Shown here: positions 7,887 to 16,400 of the stretch, in pieces | Layout: each line of letters begins with the position of its first letter | Position numbering within the stretch: position 1 is the stretch's first letter | Assembly: GCA_964530325.1 (NCBI GenBank) | Contig: CAZHAX010000010.1 | Span: 1-64,000 of the forward strand | Origin: CAZHAX01 sp964530325 | Lineage (GTDB): Bacteria; Chloroflexota; Anaerolineae; B4-G1 | DNA length: 64,000 nucleotides | Direction: 5' to 3' | The notes under the pieces: generated by a model | Seen by the model: the letters and a program-made list of their open reading frames with translations, nothing else | Database searches by the model: none | Told to the model about the DNA's origin: nothing | Made by a program: the position numbers and the translations under genes

Positions 7887-10312
7887 GGCGCTGGGGTCCT
7901 GTAGCCTGGCTTGCCTTGCTCGTGGTGCTGGCCAACCTGGGTCTGGCCGTACCTGCCGCTAGGTTCGGCTCGGCCTTCCTGGTGCTATGGATTCTGCCGG
8001 GACTTGCCTGGGCGGTTCTGCTTTCCGGCGGCAGCTGGCCGGACATCGAGGAAGTGGCGGTCGGTCTTGGCCTCGGTCTGGCGACGGTGAGCCTGACCAC
8101 GCTGCTGGTTCACTATGTGCCCGGCCCGGTAACAGAGGCGGTGCTCCTGCTTGCCATCGATGGCGTAGTGTGTACTCTGCTGCTGGCCGGAGTCAGACAT
8201 GGCGTGAAGCAGGGCAGATCGCTGGCCAAATCACCGACACTGATCGGCCCGCTCATAGCCGTACTTCTCGTCGCTGCCCTGCTGAGAATAGCCTCTCTGG
8301 GTTACAGCGAGTTCCAGGGTGACGAGGGCCTGGTGATGTGGCGTGCAGGGCGGGCGATGCTTGGGGATGATAGCCAGCTCTTCTATCACCAGAAGGGGCC
8401 CGGCGAGGTGCTCGTGCCCCTCGCTACTTGGACGCTGTCCGGGACGATCAGTGAGTGGCAGGCCCGATTGCCATTCTCGCTCGCTGGGCTGGTGGGCGTC
8501 CTGGCTGTCTTCCTCTGCGGCTGGCGCTGGTACGGGTCTCCCACTGCCTTGGCAGCTGGGCTGCTACTAGCTATCAATGGGTACTTCGTGGGCTTCGGGC
8601 GGATCGCCCAGTATCAGAGCCTCGTGCTGGCGATGACGGCGCTGGGACTGCTCGCTCTGTGGCGCTGGTCAGAGGGCTCGGGCCGGCGATGGCTGGGCGG
8701 TGGAGCTCTGCTGCTCGGCTTCGGGCTGGTGGCCCACTACGACGCTGCTCTGGCCCTGCCCGCAGCTGCCTATATCGTATGGCGCCGCCTCAGGGCGAGT
8801 GCCAGTCGCCGAGCTATGGTGAACGAGCTGATGCTGTCGGCAGGGCTGGGGCTTGCCGTCGCGGCACTGTTCTACCTTCCCTTCGCCCTCCATCCGAACT
8901 TCGCGTCAACGCTGGAGTACCTGGGCGCCGCGCGTGTAGGCACTGGGGGTGTACTGCACAACAACCTGCTCTCCCAGCTGCCATTGGCCACCTTCTACAA
9001 CTCAACCTACTACCTGATAGCCATTGCCGGCCTCCTGCTTGTCGCGGCATTGGCGGCCTTTCGCCGTTGGTGGCTTCTGCTGCCCGGGCTCTGCCTCCTA
9101 ATGGTGGCGGTAGTTCTAACTGTGGACGCGCTCAGTCTGGTGGCCGGGCCGGCTCTGCTGCTGCTGGTTGGGGGGGCCGTATTATCCCGCTGGACCTCTC
9201 CAGGGGCGCGCGTTGCCTGGCTCTGGTTCGGCGTGCCGTTCCTCGTCTACTACTTCCTGGTATGGGACCCTCGTACGCACGTGCTGAACGCATTTCCGGG
9301 GGCTGTGCTCTTGGCTGCGGCAGCTTTGGCCTACCTCGTTGGATTGCTGTCGCCCGCTGTCAGGCGTGTGGCAGGCTGCCTGCTCGTCGCTGTGTTCGTG
9401 CTGCTTGCCTGTCACCCGCTAGTGATGTTCGTTCGGCACGATCCGGAGATCAAGAGAAGCTGGCCACAGGCCCAGCCGTCGCTGTACTGGAGACCGTCCG
9501 ATGATGTGCCCCTCTTCGGCTACTTCGGCTTTCCATACCGTGCTGGGTGGAAGGCGGTAGGGATGCTGTTCGAGGATGGAATGCTCACCGGCGTCTACGG
9601 CAGTAACGAGGAGCAGTATGTCACCTACTGGTACATGCGCGGCGCCCAGCGATCCTACTGCCCCGACCCGGACTGGTATCTGATCGCCGAGGACGTGCAG
9701 GACGAGGTCGCCATAGACTGGGACGAAGTCGAGAGTGGGTACACTCTGTGGGGTTGGGTGGAGGTGGGGGGGCGAGCGAAGCTGTCCATCTATCGCCGCG
9801 GGCACGAAGACAGACAGACGCTTCCCATCCTTCTGCACGAATACGAACGACGCTTTGATGCCGGAGCCACAGCGGCGAACTTGATGCCCCACCCCTTGCA
9901 GGGTCAGGCAGAGATGAGCTACACTCTCGGGGGCGTTGTGCGCCTCCATGGCTACAGTATCGAGAGGCTCGATCCATCGCCGGGCGGGTCGATAGAGGTA
10001 GTGCTCTACTGGGAGGCGCTGGAGCCCGTCGACGGCAACTATCAGGTGTTCACCCATCTGTATGACGGTGTGATGCGAGGGCAACACGATGGCACGCCGG
10101 GATGCGGGCTCTGGCCGACACTGCTTTGGGAGCCTGGCCAGGTTGTGAGGGACGAGCACACTATCAAGATTGCGGCCGATACGCCTCCCGGTGACGTCCC
10201 GCTCCTTGTAGGGATGTACGATCTGGGGACGGGTACCCGGCTCTCCGTGTCGGACCTGGATGGTCGACCGGTCGGCGATGCCGTGCAACTGGGATTGGTG
10301 GCAGTGGAATGA
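7883..10312 (+). CDS. GT-C family membrane glycosyltransferase, paralogue of the 109-2697 gene
   Basis: 809 residues from the ATG at 7883, which overlaps the previous stop as ATGA. The frame stays open for about 1 kb upstream, but that stretch is antisense-quality arginine/glycine-rich sequence across the flippase-like gene and is not counted. The order matches the first gene throughout: YSEFQGDEG (D147, E148), INGYFVGFGRIAQYQS, FGFPYRAGWKAVGM, YGSNEE, VQDEV, then the terminal beta module (THLYDG, WPTLLWEPG, VGMYDLGTGTRL). The two genes probably arose by duplication and diverged in acceptor or sugar. Role inferred: extracytoplasmic sugar transfer from a polyprenyl-phosphate donor. Confidence 0.75.
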   Translation: MRRWGPVAWLALLVVLANLGLAVPAARFGSAFLVLWILPGLAWAVLLSGGSWPDIEEVAVGLGLGLATVSLTTLLVHYVPGPVTEAVLLLAIDGVVCTLLLAGVRHGVKQGRSLAKSPTLIGPLIAVLLVAALLRIASLGYSEFQGDEGLVMWRAGRAMLGDDSQLFYHQKGPGEVLVPLATWTLSGTISEWQARLPFSLAGLVGVLAVFLCGWRWYGSPTALAAGLLLAINGYFVGFGRIAQYQSLVLAMTALGLLALWRWSEGSGRRWLGGGALLLGFGLVAHYDAALALPAAAYIVWRRLRASASRRAMVNELMLSAGLGLAVAALFYLPFALHPNFASTLEYLGAARVGTGGVLHNNLLSQLPLATFYNSTYYLIAIAGLLLVAALAAFRRWWLLLPGLCLLMVAVVLTVDALSLVAGPALLLLVGGAVLSRWTSPGARVAWLWFGVPFLVYYFLVWDPRTHVLNAFPGAVLLAAAALAYLVGLLSPAVRRVAGCLLVAVFVLLACHPLVMFVRHDPEIKRSWPQAQPSLYWRPSDDVPLFGYFGFPYRAGWKAVGMLFEDGMLTGVYGSNEEQYVTYWYMRGAQRSYCPDPDWYLIAEDVQDEVAIDWDEVESGYTLWGWVEVGGRAKLSIYRRGHEDRQTLPILLHEYERRFDAGATAANLMPHPLQGQAEMSYTLGGVVRLHGYSIERLDPSPGGSIEVVLYWEALEPVDGNYQVFTHLYDGVMRGQHDGTPGCGLWPTLLWEPGQVVRDEHTIKIAADTPPGDVPLLVGMYDLGTGTRLSVSDLDGRPVGDAVQLGLVAVE

Positions 10313-11946
10313 GTGCAGGGCTGAAGCACCGGTTCGCTCTCGTAGGTCTGCTGCTTCTCGCGTATGGCCTCGCTTCCACGAGCGCGGCAGTGAAATCGCC
10401 TACTATGGACGAGCAGAACCATATCGCCCGGGGTCTGGCCTACTTGGGAACCGGCGATCCGCGCCTCAGTGTCGAGCATCCCCCGCTGTTGAACGTGCTC
10501 AACGCACTGCCGCCGTACCTGCTGCTGGACATCAATCTCCCGCTTGATGAGTGGTGGGAGGCCGGCGAGTGGTATCACTTCGCGGACAACCTGCTCTGGA
10601 AGGCGAACGCCGAGCCGGAGCGCATCGTCTTTCTCGCCCGGCTGCCCACGATGTGGCTGGGCCTGGCGCTTGTCGCAGTTGGCTTCCGCTGGTCCGCCCG
10701 TCTATTCGGAAGCCGCGGCGGTCTCCTGAGCGCCTTTCTGCTGGCTCTTGACCCGAACGTGCTGGCGCACACACGGTTAAGCACGACAGATGTGGGAGGG
10801 GCTCTGCTCGTTGCTCTGTCCTGCTACGGGCTTTGGCGGTCGGCATGCCGGCCGTCTTGGAGCTCCTACCTGGGGACCGGCCTCGCCTTCGGCTTGGCCG
10901 CCAGCGCGCGGCTCTCGGCGCTTCTGCTCCTACCCATCTTTGCGCTCGTGTTGGTGATTGACGCCGTGGCGGCCGGCCCAGATCGGCCTAGCCGGCTGGG
11001 CCGCGGGATGATCTTGCTGGCGACGGTGATAACGGTGGCCGGACTCGTGGTCTGGGCCATCTATGGCTTCGAGACCGGCCAGGCCGGAGGGGATGGGCCC
11101 GCTGTGCCGGCCCCACGGTACGTGGAGGGCGTGGAGGCTATTCTCTCGCTCAGCGGCGGAGGTCGGGCGGGCTATCTGGTAGGTGAGTACAGCGACCAGG
11201 GCTGGTGGTACTACTTCCCGGTGGCCTTCGCCGTGAAGACGCCGCTGCCGACGCTATTGCTGGCCACCGCGGCGCTCGTGTCCGCTCTGCGCCATCCACG
11301 TAGGGAAGACCTGTTCCTGCTTGTGCCCCCGGCCGTCTACTTCGTGGCATCTATGGTCAGCAGCCTCAACATAGGCTACAGGCATCTGCTGCCAGTCCTG
11401 CCGTTCCTCGCTGTGCATGTTGGCCGGCTTGGGCGTGATCCGCTCCGCCCGTCCGGCAGGGCGAGAGCAGCACTTCGATCCGTGGCGCTGGCGGGCGCAG
11501 TCATCTGGCTGGCCGCATCGACTCTCCCCATCTATCCCCACTTCCTGGCCTTCTTCAACGTGCTGGGTGGGGGTGCCGACAATGGCTGGCGAGTGCTAGT
11601 CGACTCGAACATCGACTGGGGCCAGGATCTGAAGAGCCTGCGGGAGTGGATGGAGGAGCAGGGTGTGGAGCGGGTAAGCCTAGCCTGGTTCGGCAGTGCC
11701 TACCCGGAGGCCTATGGCATAGAATACGAGCCCCTGCCTGGCGTGGGGTTCGGCAGCCACTTCGAGCTGTGGAGCGACCCGCCGTTCGACCCGGAGTCGC
11801 CGGAGCCGGGCATCTACGTAATCAGCGTGACCAACCTGGTGGGCGTGGCTTTGCCGGATCACGATCTCTACAAGTGGTTCCGCGAGCGAGAGCCTGATGA
11901 TAAGATAGGCTACTCGCTGTTTGTATACAGGGTCGATGGCCGGTGA
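10309..11946 (+). CDS. GT39/PMT-like membrane glycosyltransferase
   Basis: 545 residues, ATG overlapping the previous TGA. Helix one (about 8-28) is followed by MDEQNHIARG with D34-E35, then EHPPLLN, the canonical PMT-type loop in which the Asp-Glu pair and a downstream HPP face the donor. About nine further helices follow. The C-terminal soluble region (DSNIDWGQDLKSL and WFGSAYPEAYGIEY) is a signature often seen in bacterial GT39 proteins. It lacks the terminal beta module found in five other proteins of this cluster. Last of the tightly overlapping genes; a 67-bp gap follows. Confidence 0.75.
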   Translation: MSAGLKHRFALVGLLLLAYGLASTSAAVKSPTMDEQNHIARGLAYLGTGDPRLSVEHPPLLNVLNALPPYLLLDINLPLDEWWEAGEWYHFADNLLWKANAEPERIVFLARLPTMWLGLALVAVGFRWSARLFGSRGGLLSAFLLALDPNVLAHTRLSTTDVGGALLVALSCYGLWRSACRPSWSSYLGTGLAFGLAASARLSALLLLPIFALVLVIDAVAAGPDRPSRLGRGMILLATVITVAGLVVWAIYGFETGQAGGDGPAVPAPRYVEGVEAILSLSGGGRAGYLVGEYSDQGWWYYFPVAFAVKTPLPTLLLATAALVSALRHPRREDLFLLVPPAVYFVASMVSSLNIGYRHLLPVLPFLAVHVGRLGRDPLRPSGRARAALRSVALAGAVIWLAASTLPIYPHFLAFFNVLGGGADNGWRVLVDSNIDWGQDLKSLREWMEEQGVERVSLAWFGSAYPEAYGIEYEPLPGVGFGSHFELWSDPPFDPESPEPGIYVISVTNLVGVALPDHDLYKWFREREPDDKIGYSLFVYRVDGR

Positions 11947-12013
11947 GGCCGCCTGTCGCCACTGTGCTACTCGACGCTGGTTTCGGGTGGGAGCTTGAGA
12001 AGCGGAGTCTGTG

Positions 12014-13183
12014 ATGAACAGGAAATACGGGCTGCGGATTGTCGGTATCTTTCTGCTGCTGTTGGCCGTCTACCTGGCCGTGGCCTGGTTCGGTCTCGAG
12101 CCGCTCGGGTACTATGGAACAGCGGAAGAGCCTCGCTTCGCCGACCCTTGGATTCCCAGGGCGGAGACGATCCTCGGAGGAGGGCTCTTGTATCGGGATG
12201 TGTACACTACGACTCCTCCCCTTGTCAATTACCTGCTTGTTCCTCCTGCTGTGGCGGCGTCGCTGTTTGGTCACCGCAATCCCTGGGCAACAGTCTCATT
12301 TCAGGTCTACTTCTCACTATTCAACCTCCTCGCCGCCCTGGCTCTGCTCCGTTTCGAGAGGGACCCGGTGGATGGCTATCGTCACGCCAGATACTTCCTG
12401 CTCAACCCGATGACATTCGGCAACTCGGTGCTCAGGAGGCAGGACGAGGCGATTCTCGTTTTTTTCCTGGCGTTAGTCCTGCTGTTCTTCGTCCACGCGC
12501 GCCACTGGAGGGCAGCCATCACACTGGGGCTCTCGCTACTGGTCAAGGTCAGCGGCGCGCTGGTGCTTCCGGTGGCGTTTCTGCGCACACGTGACTGGAA
12601 GTATGTCGTTGTTCCGCCTGTGTTGTTTGCACTCGTCTTCGCGCCGTTTGTGCTCGTGGCCGGTGAATCAGCCTCTATCTGGGATCTGACCAGACGGGAT
12701 ACGCAACATCCATTCTACTTCGCCGGCATTAGCCTCTGGGCGCTGTGGGCCCGCTGGAACGAGGGGAGGCCTCTTCTGGACCTCACGGCTCAGTCGGTGA
12801 TAATGGTGCTCGGTGTATCAGCTGCTCTGGTTCTGATCGCTCTGAAGCCAAGAGGTCTGTTCGAGGACCTCACGCTGCTGACCACCACGGCATTACTTCT
12901 TTCCCCCAAGCTCCATTGCGGCTATTTCTGCATACTCGTGCTGTTCATGGCTCCCCTGGTGCATCGCTATCGCATGGGGGTGTTCTACTTACTGTTCGGT
13001 TTGATCGCCTTGGTGACCGACATAGTCAAGTGGCCGCTGGAGGACTGGGCCAATGCGTTTCGTCTAATCGCCGTCGTCTATGCGGTGCTGATTGCTGCAA
13101 TGGCCTGGCTTCTACGGCTGGCGCGTCGGGATGCCGCCGGGGATCACGGCCCGCTTTCTACGGGCGGAGGCGTGGCAGCATGA
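12014..13183 (+). CDS. Polytopic membrane protein, GT87/GT-C-like
   Basis: 389 residues, ATG at 12014 (a GTG immediately before it is an alternative). About ten hydrophobic helices with short loops and no large soluble domain. The loop after helix one (YYGTAEEPRFADPW) carries a Glu-Glu pair where relatives have Asp-Glu, and YTTTPPLVNYLL resembles the PPL segment of GT-C enzymes. It is smaller than its neighbours and could be a mannosyltransferase-type GT87 protein or a mannitol/arabinose-type transferase; the sequence alone does not decide. It overlaps the next gene by 4 bp, so it stays in the operon. Confidence 0.6.
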   Translation: MNRKYGLRIVGIFLLLLAVYLAVAWFGLEPLGYYGTAEEPRFADPWIPRAETILGGGLLYRDVYTTTPPLVNYLLVPPAVAASLFGHRNPWATVSFQVYFSLFNLLAALALLRFERDPVDGYRHARYFLLNPMTFGNSVLRRQDEAILVFFLALVLLFFVHARHWRAAITLGLSLLVKVSGALVLPVAFLRTRDWKYVVVPPVLFALVFAPFVLVAGESASIWDLTRRDTQHPFYFAGISLWALWARWNEGRPLLDLTAQSVIMVLGVSAALVLIALKPRGLFEDLTLLTTTALLLSPKLHCGYFCILVLFMAPLVHRYRMGVFYLLFGLIALVTDIVKWPLEDWANAFRLIAVVYAVLIAAMAWLLRLARRDAAGDHGPLSTGGGVAA

Positions 13184-14898
13184 CGGCACGCGCCAGGTGG
13201 CGGGCGCTGGTGGCCTTCGTCTGGCTCGTTCACCTCATCACGCTTTGCCATAACTACTTCGCTGTGCCCTTCACGCACGGCTATGATTGGCCGGGTCATC
13301 TGGCCTACCTCCATTATGTTGACGAGAACTGGACCGTCCCCCCCCCGGAGGCGACCGCTCAGTTTTTCAATCCGCCGCTCTACTACTTCTCCGTGGCAGG
13401 TCTGCAGCGGTTTCTCCCGATACAGCTGGGCGATGCGGGCCAGCTATTCAACGTCATGTGCGCGGCCGCCGTGGCTGCGATGCTCACCGCCCTTTGCCGC
13501 CGGCTCTGGGGCGAGCGGCTCCTACCGACTGCCTGGCTGCTGGGTTTCTACGTCCTCAACCCCACGGTCTATCGGGCATTCGGTATGGTTCGCCCCGAGC
13601 CGATGTTGATCACGATCTTCACTGCCGCGGCGCTACTCGTGTCCGCCGCCAATGACACGCCGACACGCGAGAGAGCTCTTGCTGTTTGCTCGGGGCTGCT
13701 AGCTGGGGTCGCAGTTGGTGTGCGCCAGTGGGGGCTGTTCCTGGAGGGAGGGTTCCTGGTCTGGCTCGCTGTGCGACATCTGCAGCGTCTCAGGCGGGGC
13801 GGAAGGCGGTGGAAGTGCATCTCTGCTCTAGCGCTGCAGATCGGCAGTTTCCTTCTGGCTTTAGCCATTCTCGTCGTGATCCAGGGCCGGAGCCCGCTCG
13901 CCTTCAATGCGCCGCCTCAGAGTGCCGAGCCGGGTTTCCTGACCAGGCTCGAGCTTCCTGTGCTGTTTACCAGTCCGGTGCGGCCAGCACTTGACTATCG
14001 ATTCTGGCCGGTGCTCTATGCCGACTTCTGGGGCGACTACTGGCGCTACTGGAGAGAGGCTCTAATCCACGACCCGATGCCTTCGTCGGCCTCCACAGTG
14101 GCATCGCTCGTCCGGTCTATGTGGGCGGGTATCCCGGCCACAACGCTCGCGTTGGTGGGACTTGTCGGCAGGCGAAGGTGGTTCATTCCGGACGAAGCTG
14201 AAGCCCAATGCCGGGTCCACGAATTCGCTCGCATCCTGACGGTACTTGCTTTCGGTGGCTTCGCGGCCTTCGCCCTCCGGTATGCGGTGCCGGGCAAGGG
14301 TGATACTGTCAAGAGCGTGTATCTGGTCTACCTTGTCCCGTTCCTAGGCTATCTGGCGGGCGTGGCTGCGGATGGACTCTCGCGGAGGATTCGCAAGGGG
14401 GCCTTTCTGTTGCTCATGCCGCTGGTTCTCATGATTGCCTTCATTGGTCCCAACTGCTTGTTCGAGCCTGCAGAGGAGATGGCCAATCGAACCTGGCAGA
14501 TGCCCCAGGTCGGGCAGGCCGTTGACATCGCATTCGGCGAGCACCTCTCTCTGGCCGGGTATAGCCTGTCGGCTGACAGCGGGGCGGGGATCCTCACAGT
14601 CACACTTGTGTGGAGCACAGATGGGTATATCGACCTGGGCTACAAGGTCTTCGTTCACGCGGTTGATGAACAGGGCGTGCTGTTGGTCCAATCCGACTCC
14701 GTGCCGGCTGGCTGGACACGACCGACGCAGGCGTGGCTGCCTGGGGAGTTCATTGTGGACGTGCATGAGCTTGCGCTTGGGGCGGATTTGCTGCCGCGAA
14801 TCGAGAGGCTGCTTGTTGGCATGTACGGTGAGGCGGACGGGGTCCGGCTGACCACTGAAGCCGGCACGGACCAGTTCGTGATTGAGGTGCCAGAGTAG
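13180..14898 (+). CDS. GT-C family membrane glycosyltransferase with C-terminal beta module
   Basis: 572 residues from the ATG at 13180 (ATGA overlap). Longer in-frame extensions run antisense-like through the previous gene and were rejected. One N-terminal helix is followed by GYDWPGHLAYLHY, then FFNPPLYYFSV, matching the PMT-like acidic loop with a single Asp. About nine more helices lead to a soluble C-terminus carrying the cluster's beta module (FVHAVDEQG, PTQAWLPGEF, VGMYGEADGVRL). Last gene of the operon; a 200-bp gap and a fresh promoter follow. Sugar and acceptor unknown. Confidence 0.7.
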   Translation: MTARARWRALVAFVWLVHLITLCHNYFAVPFTHGYDWPGHLAYLHYVDENWTVPPPEATAQFFNPPLYYFSVAGLQRFLPIQLGDAGQLFNVMCAAAVAAMLTALCRRLWGERLLPTAWLLGFYVLNPTVYRAFGMVRPEPMLITIFTAAALLVSAANDTPTRERALAVCSGLLAGVAVGVRQWGLFLEGGFLVWLAVRHLQRLRRGGRRWKCISALALQIGSFLLALAILVVIQGRSPLAFNAPPQSAEPGFLTRLELPVLFTSPVRPALDYRFWPVLYADFWGDYWRYWREALIHDPMPSSASTVASLVRSMWAGIPATTLALVGLVGRRRWFIPDEAEAQCRVHEFARILTVLAFGGFAAFALRYAVPGKGDTVKSVYLVYLVPFLGYLAGVAADGLSRRIRKGAFLLLMPLVLMIAFIGPNCLFEPAEEMANRTWQMPQVGQAVDIAFGEHLSLAGYSLSADSGAGILTVTLVWSTDGYIDLGYKVFVHAVDEQGVLLVQSDSVPAGWTRPTQAWLPGEFIVDVHELALGADLLPRIERLLVGMYGEADGVRLTTEAGTDQFVIEVPE

Positions 14899-15000
14899 GC
14901 CAAGCAGCCTGGTGCGCGTCCTGAATCCGGCGGAGCCCAACTCGCTGCTGTGGGCCAGGTTGTCGATGGGGCATCAGGAGCCTTTGCGTCCGGTCCTGCT

Positions 15001-15029
15001 TTGACAAAAGCCAGCGCGCGGTGTAGAAT
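15001..15029 (+). promoter_or_regulatory. Sigma70-type promoter for the secreted-protein pair
   Basis: TTGACA (15001-15006) and TAGAAT (15024-15029) with a 17-bp spacer. The predicted start lies about 65 bp upstream of the GTG at 15101, and a purine-rich Shine-Dalgarno (AAGGGGGTAGA) precedes that GTG. The rest of the 14899-15100 gap shows nothing else I can name. Confidence 0.8.
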
Positions 15030-15100
15030 GCGCCGTTGCTGGAGCGCAGCCGGAGGCGGGCTCTGGCGGGGATGGCCTGGTCATTCAAGGGGGTAGAGCT

Positions 15101-16369
15101 GTGAGGATCTGCAGGACAGAGTCTGGAGGGCTGGTCTGGTGTGCAGCGGTGGGTTTGCTGGCGCTCGTCTGCTCAATGGTTGTCCTCCTGGCAGCATCTG
15201 GCGGGTCCAGCGTGCTGGCGGAATCGGCTGGAGCAGAGAACGGCGAGAGCATCGACGTGCACAAGGCAGCGAGCACCACATTGGCGGGACCTGGTGATAC
15301 TCTCACCTATACGATCACGGTCACTGACACGGACACTCCAGCTGGTACCGTCTGGCTGACGGACACCCTGCAGGCGGAGCTCGACTACGTGACGGACAGC
15401 CTCACCGCAACTGCGGGCACCTTCGGGATAGCGGGTGACGTGCTCACTTGGACGGCGAGCATGGGGGGCGGAGGCGAGATTGCCGTCATCAGCTTCGACG
15501 CCGTCATCTCGCCCGAGGCGACAGTCAACATCGAGAATGCGGCTGTTGTGACGGGCGGAGGTGAGATGGTCACGGGCACGGTGGAGACCACGGTGACGGA
15601 TGCCAATGTGTTCTTGCCGCTGATGATGCGGAGCTACTGGGAACCGTACTTCGATGACTTCACCGATTCGAGCAGCGGTTGGTCGGTGCGGCGAAGCGAC
15701 GACAGCTACGGGGAAGACGTGGACTACAAGACGCGCTACATCGGCGGCAACCTCTACACGCTGCTGGTCGGCAGATATGACTTCTCTGTAGCCTCGCCTT
15801 TGGCCGCCGTGAGCGCCCCGTACACGATCACAACGCGAGTAAGCATCGTGGACGGCGAGACGATCGACGGCGTGTACTATTCGCCCAAGCACGGAGAGAC
15901 CTACGGAATAGTATTCGGCGCCAACACGGACGGCTCTTGCCCGGCGAACCGCTACACTCCGGCCTATCAAGGGTGCTTTTCACACTACTATCGCTTGCTG
16001 GTTGTGTGGAGTGCGGACAGCTCGACATACCTGCAATGGGGTCTCAAGCGAATCGATGTTCACGATCCGTCGAACGATGGCAAGGAAGCGTCGGGTGCTG
16101 CGGGTACGGATGTTGACAGCAGCAAGGGCAGCGGGCTGTCCCTCATCGGATGGACCATCTCAGGTGTTGCCGATGCCAATGGGTGGAATGAGTGGAGGAT
16201 CGTAGTAAGCGACTCCTCTCCCAACATCACGATCTACCTCAACAACACGCAGGTCGGTCAGGCAAATGACACTACTTACATCTCCGAGCCCGGGTTCGGT
16301 CTATTCACTTCATCGCCGGAGTATGGCGCTGTTGGCTTCAGGTGGGATTGGTTCGACGTGTCGCCATAG
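15101..16369 (+). CDS. Secreted protein: DUF11-like repeat plus lectin-like C-terminal domain
   Basis: 422 residues, GTG start with a good ribosome site. Residues 1-40 form a signal peptide (hydrophobic stretch VGLLALVCSMVVLLAAS). Residues about 45-165 look like one DUF11/conserved-repeat beta domain (GDTLTYTITVTD, AVVTG). A short VFLPLMMRSY motif separates it from a C-terminal domain of about 245 residues starting at DDFTDSSSGW. That domain resembles concanavalin-like or 3-keto-disaccharide-hydrolase-type folds and contains a Cys pair flanking HYYRLLVVW, then WNEWRI. The same domain ends the next gene. Likely cell-surface or extracellular carbohydrate binding; no catalytic residues recognised. 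Confidence 0.65.
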   Translation: MRICRTESGGLVWCAAVGLLALVCSMVVLLAASGGSSVLAESAGAENGESIDVHKAASTTLAGPGDTLTYTITVTDTDTPAGTVWLTDTLQAELDYVTDSLTATAGTFGIAGDVLTWTASMGGGGEIAVISFDAVISPEATVNIENAAVVTGGGEMVTGTVETTVTDANVFLPLMMRSYWEPYFDDFTDSSSGWSVRRSDDSYGEDVDYKTRYIGGNLYTLLVGRYDFSVASPLAAVSAPYTITTRVSIVDGETIDGVYYSPKHGETYGIVFGANTDGSCPANRYTPAYQGCFSHYYRLLVVWSADSSTYLQWGLKRIDVHDPSNDGKEASGAAGTDVDSSKGSGLSLIGWTISGVADANGWNEWRIVVSDSSPNITIYLNNTQVGQANDTTYISEPGFGLFTSSPEYGAVGFRWDWFDVSP

Positions 16370-16400
16370 CGATTCGTCACGAAGGGAGAGATACCAGGTA

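Noticed and set aside
12745..13179. Upstream in-frame extension of the 13180 gene
   Set aside because: It runs through the preceding membrane-protein gene in another frame with low-complexity composition; the coupled ATG at 13180 fits.
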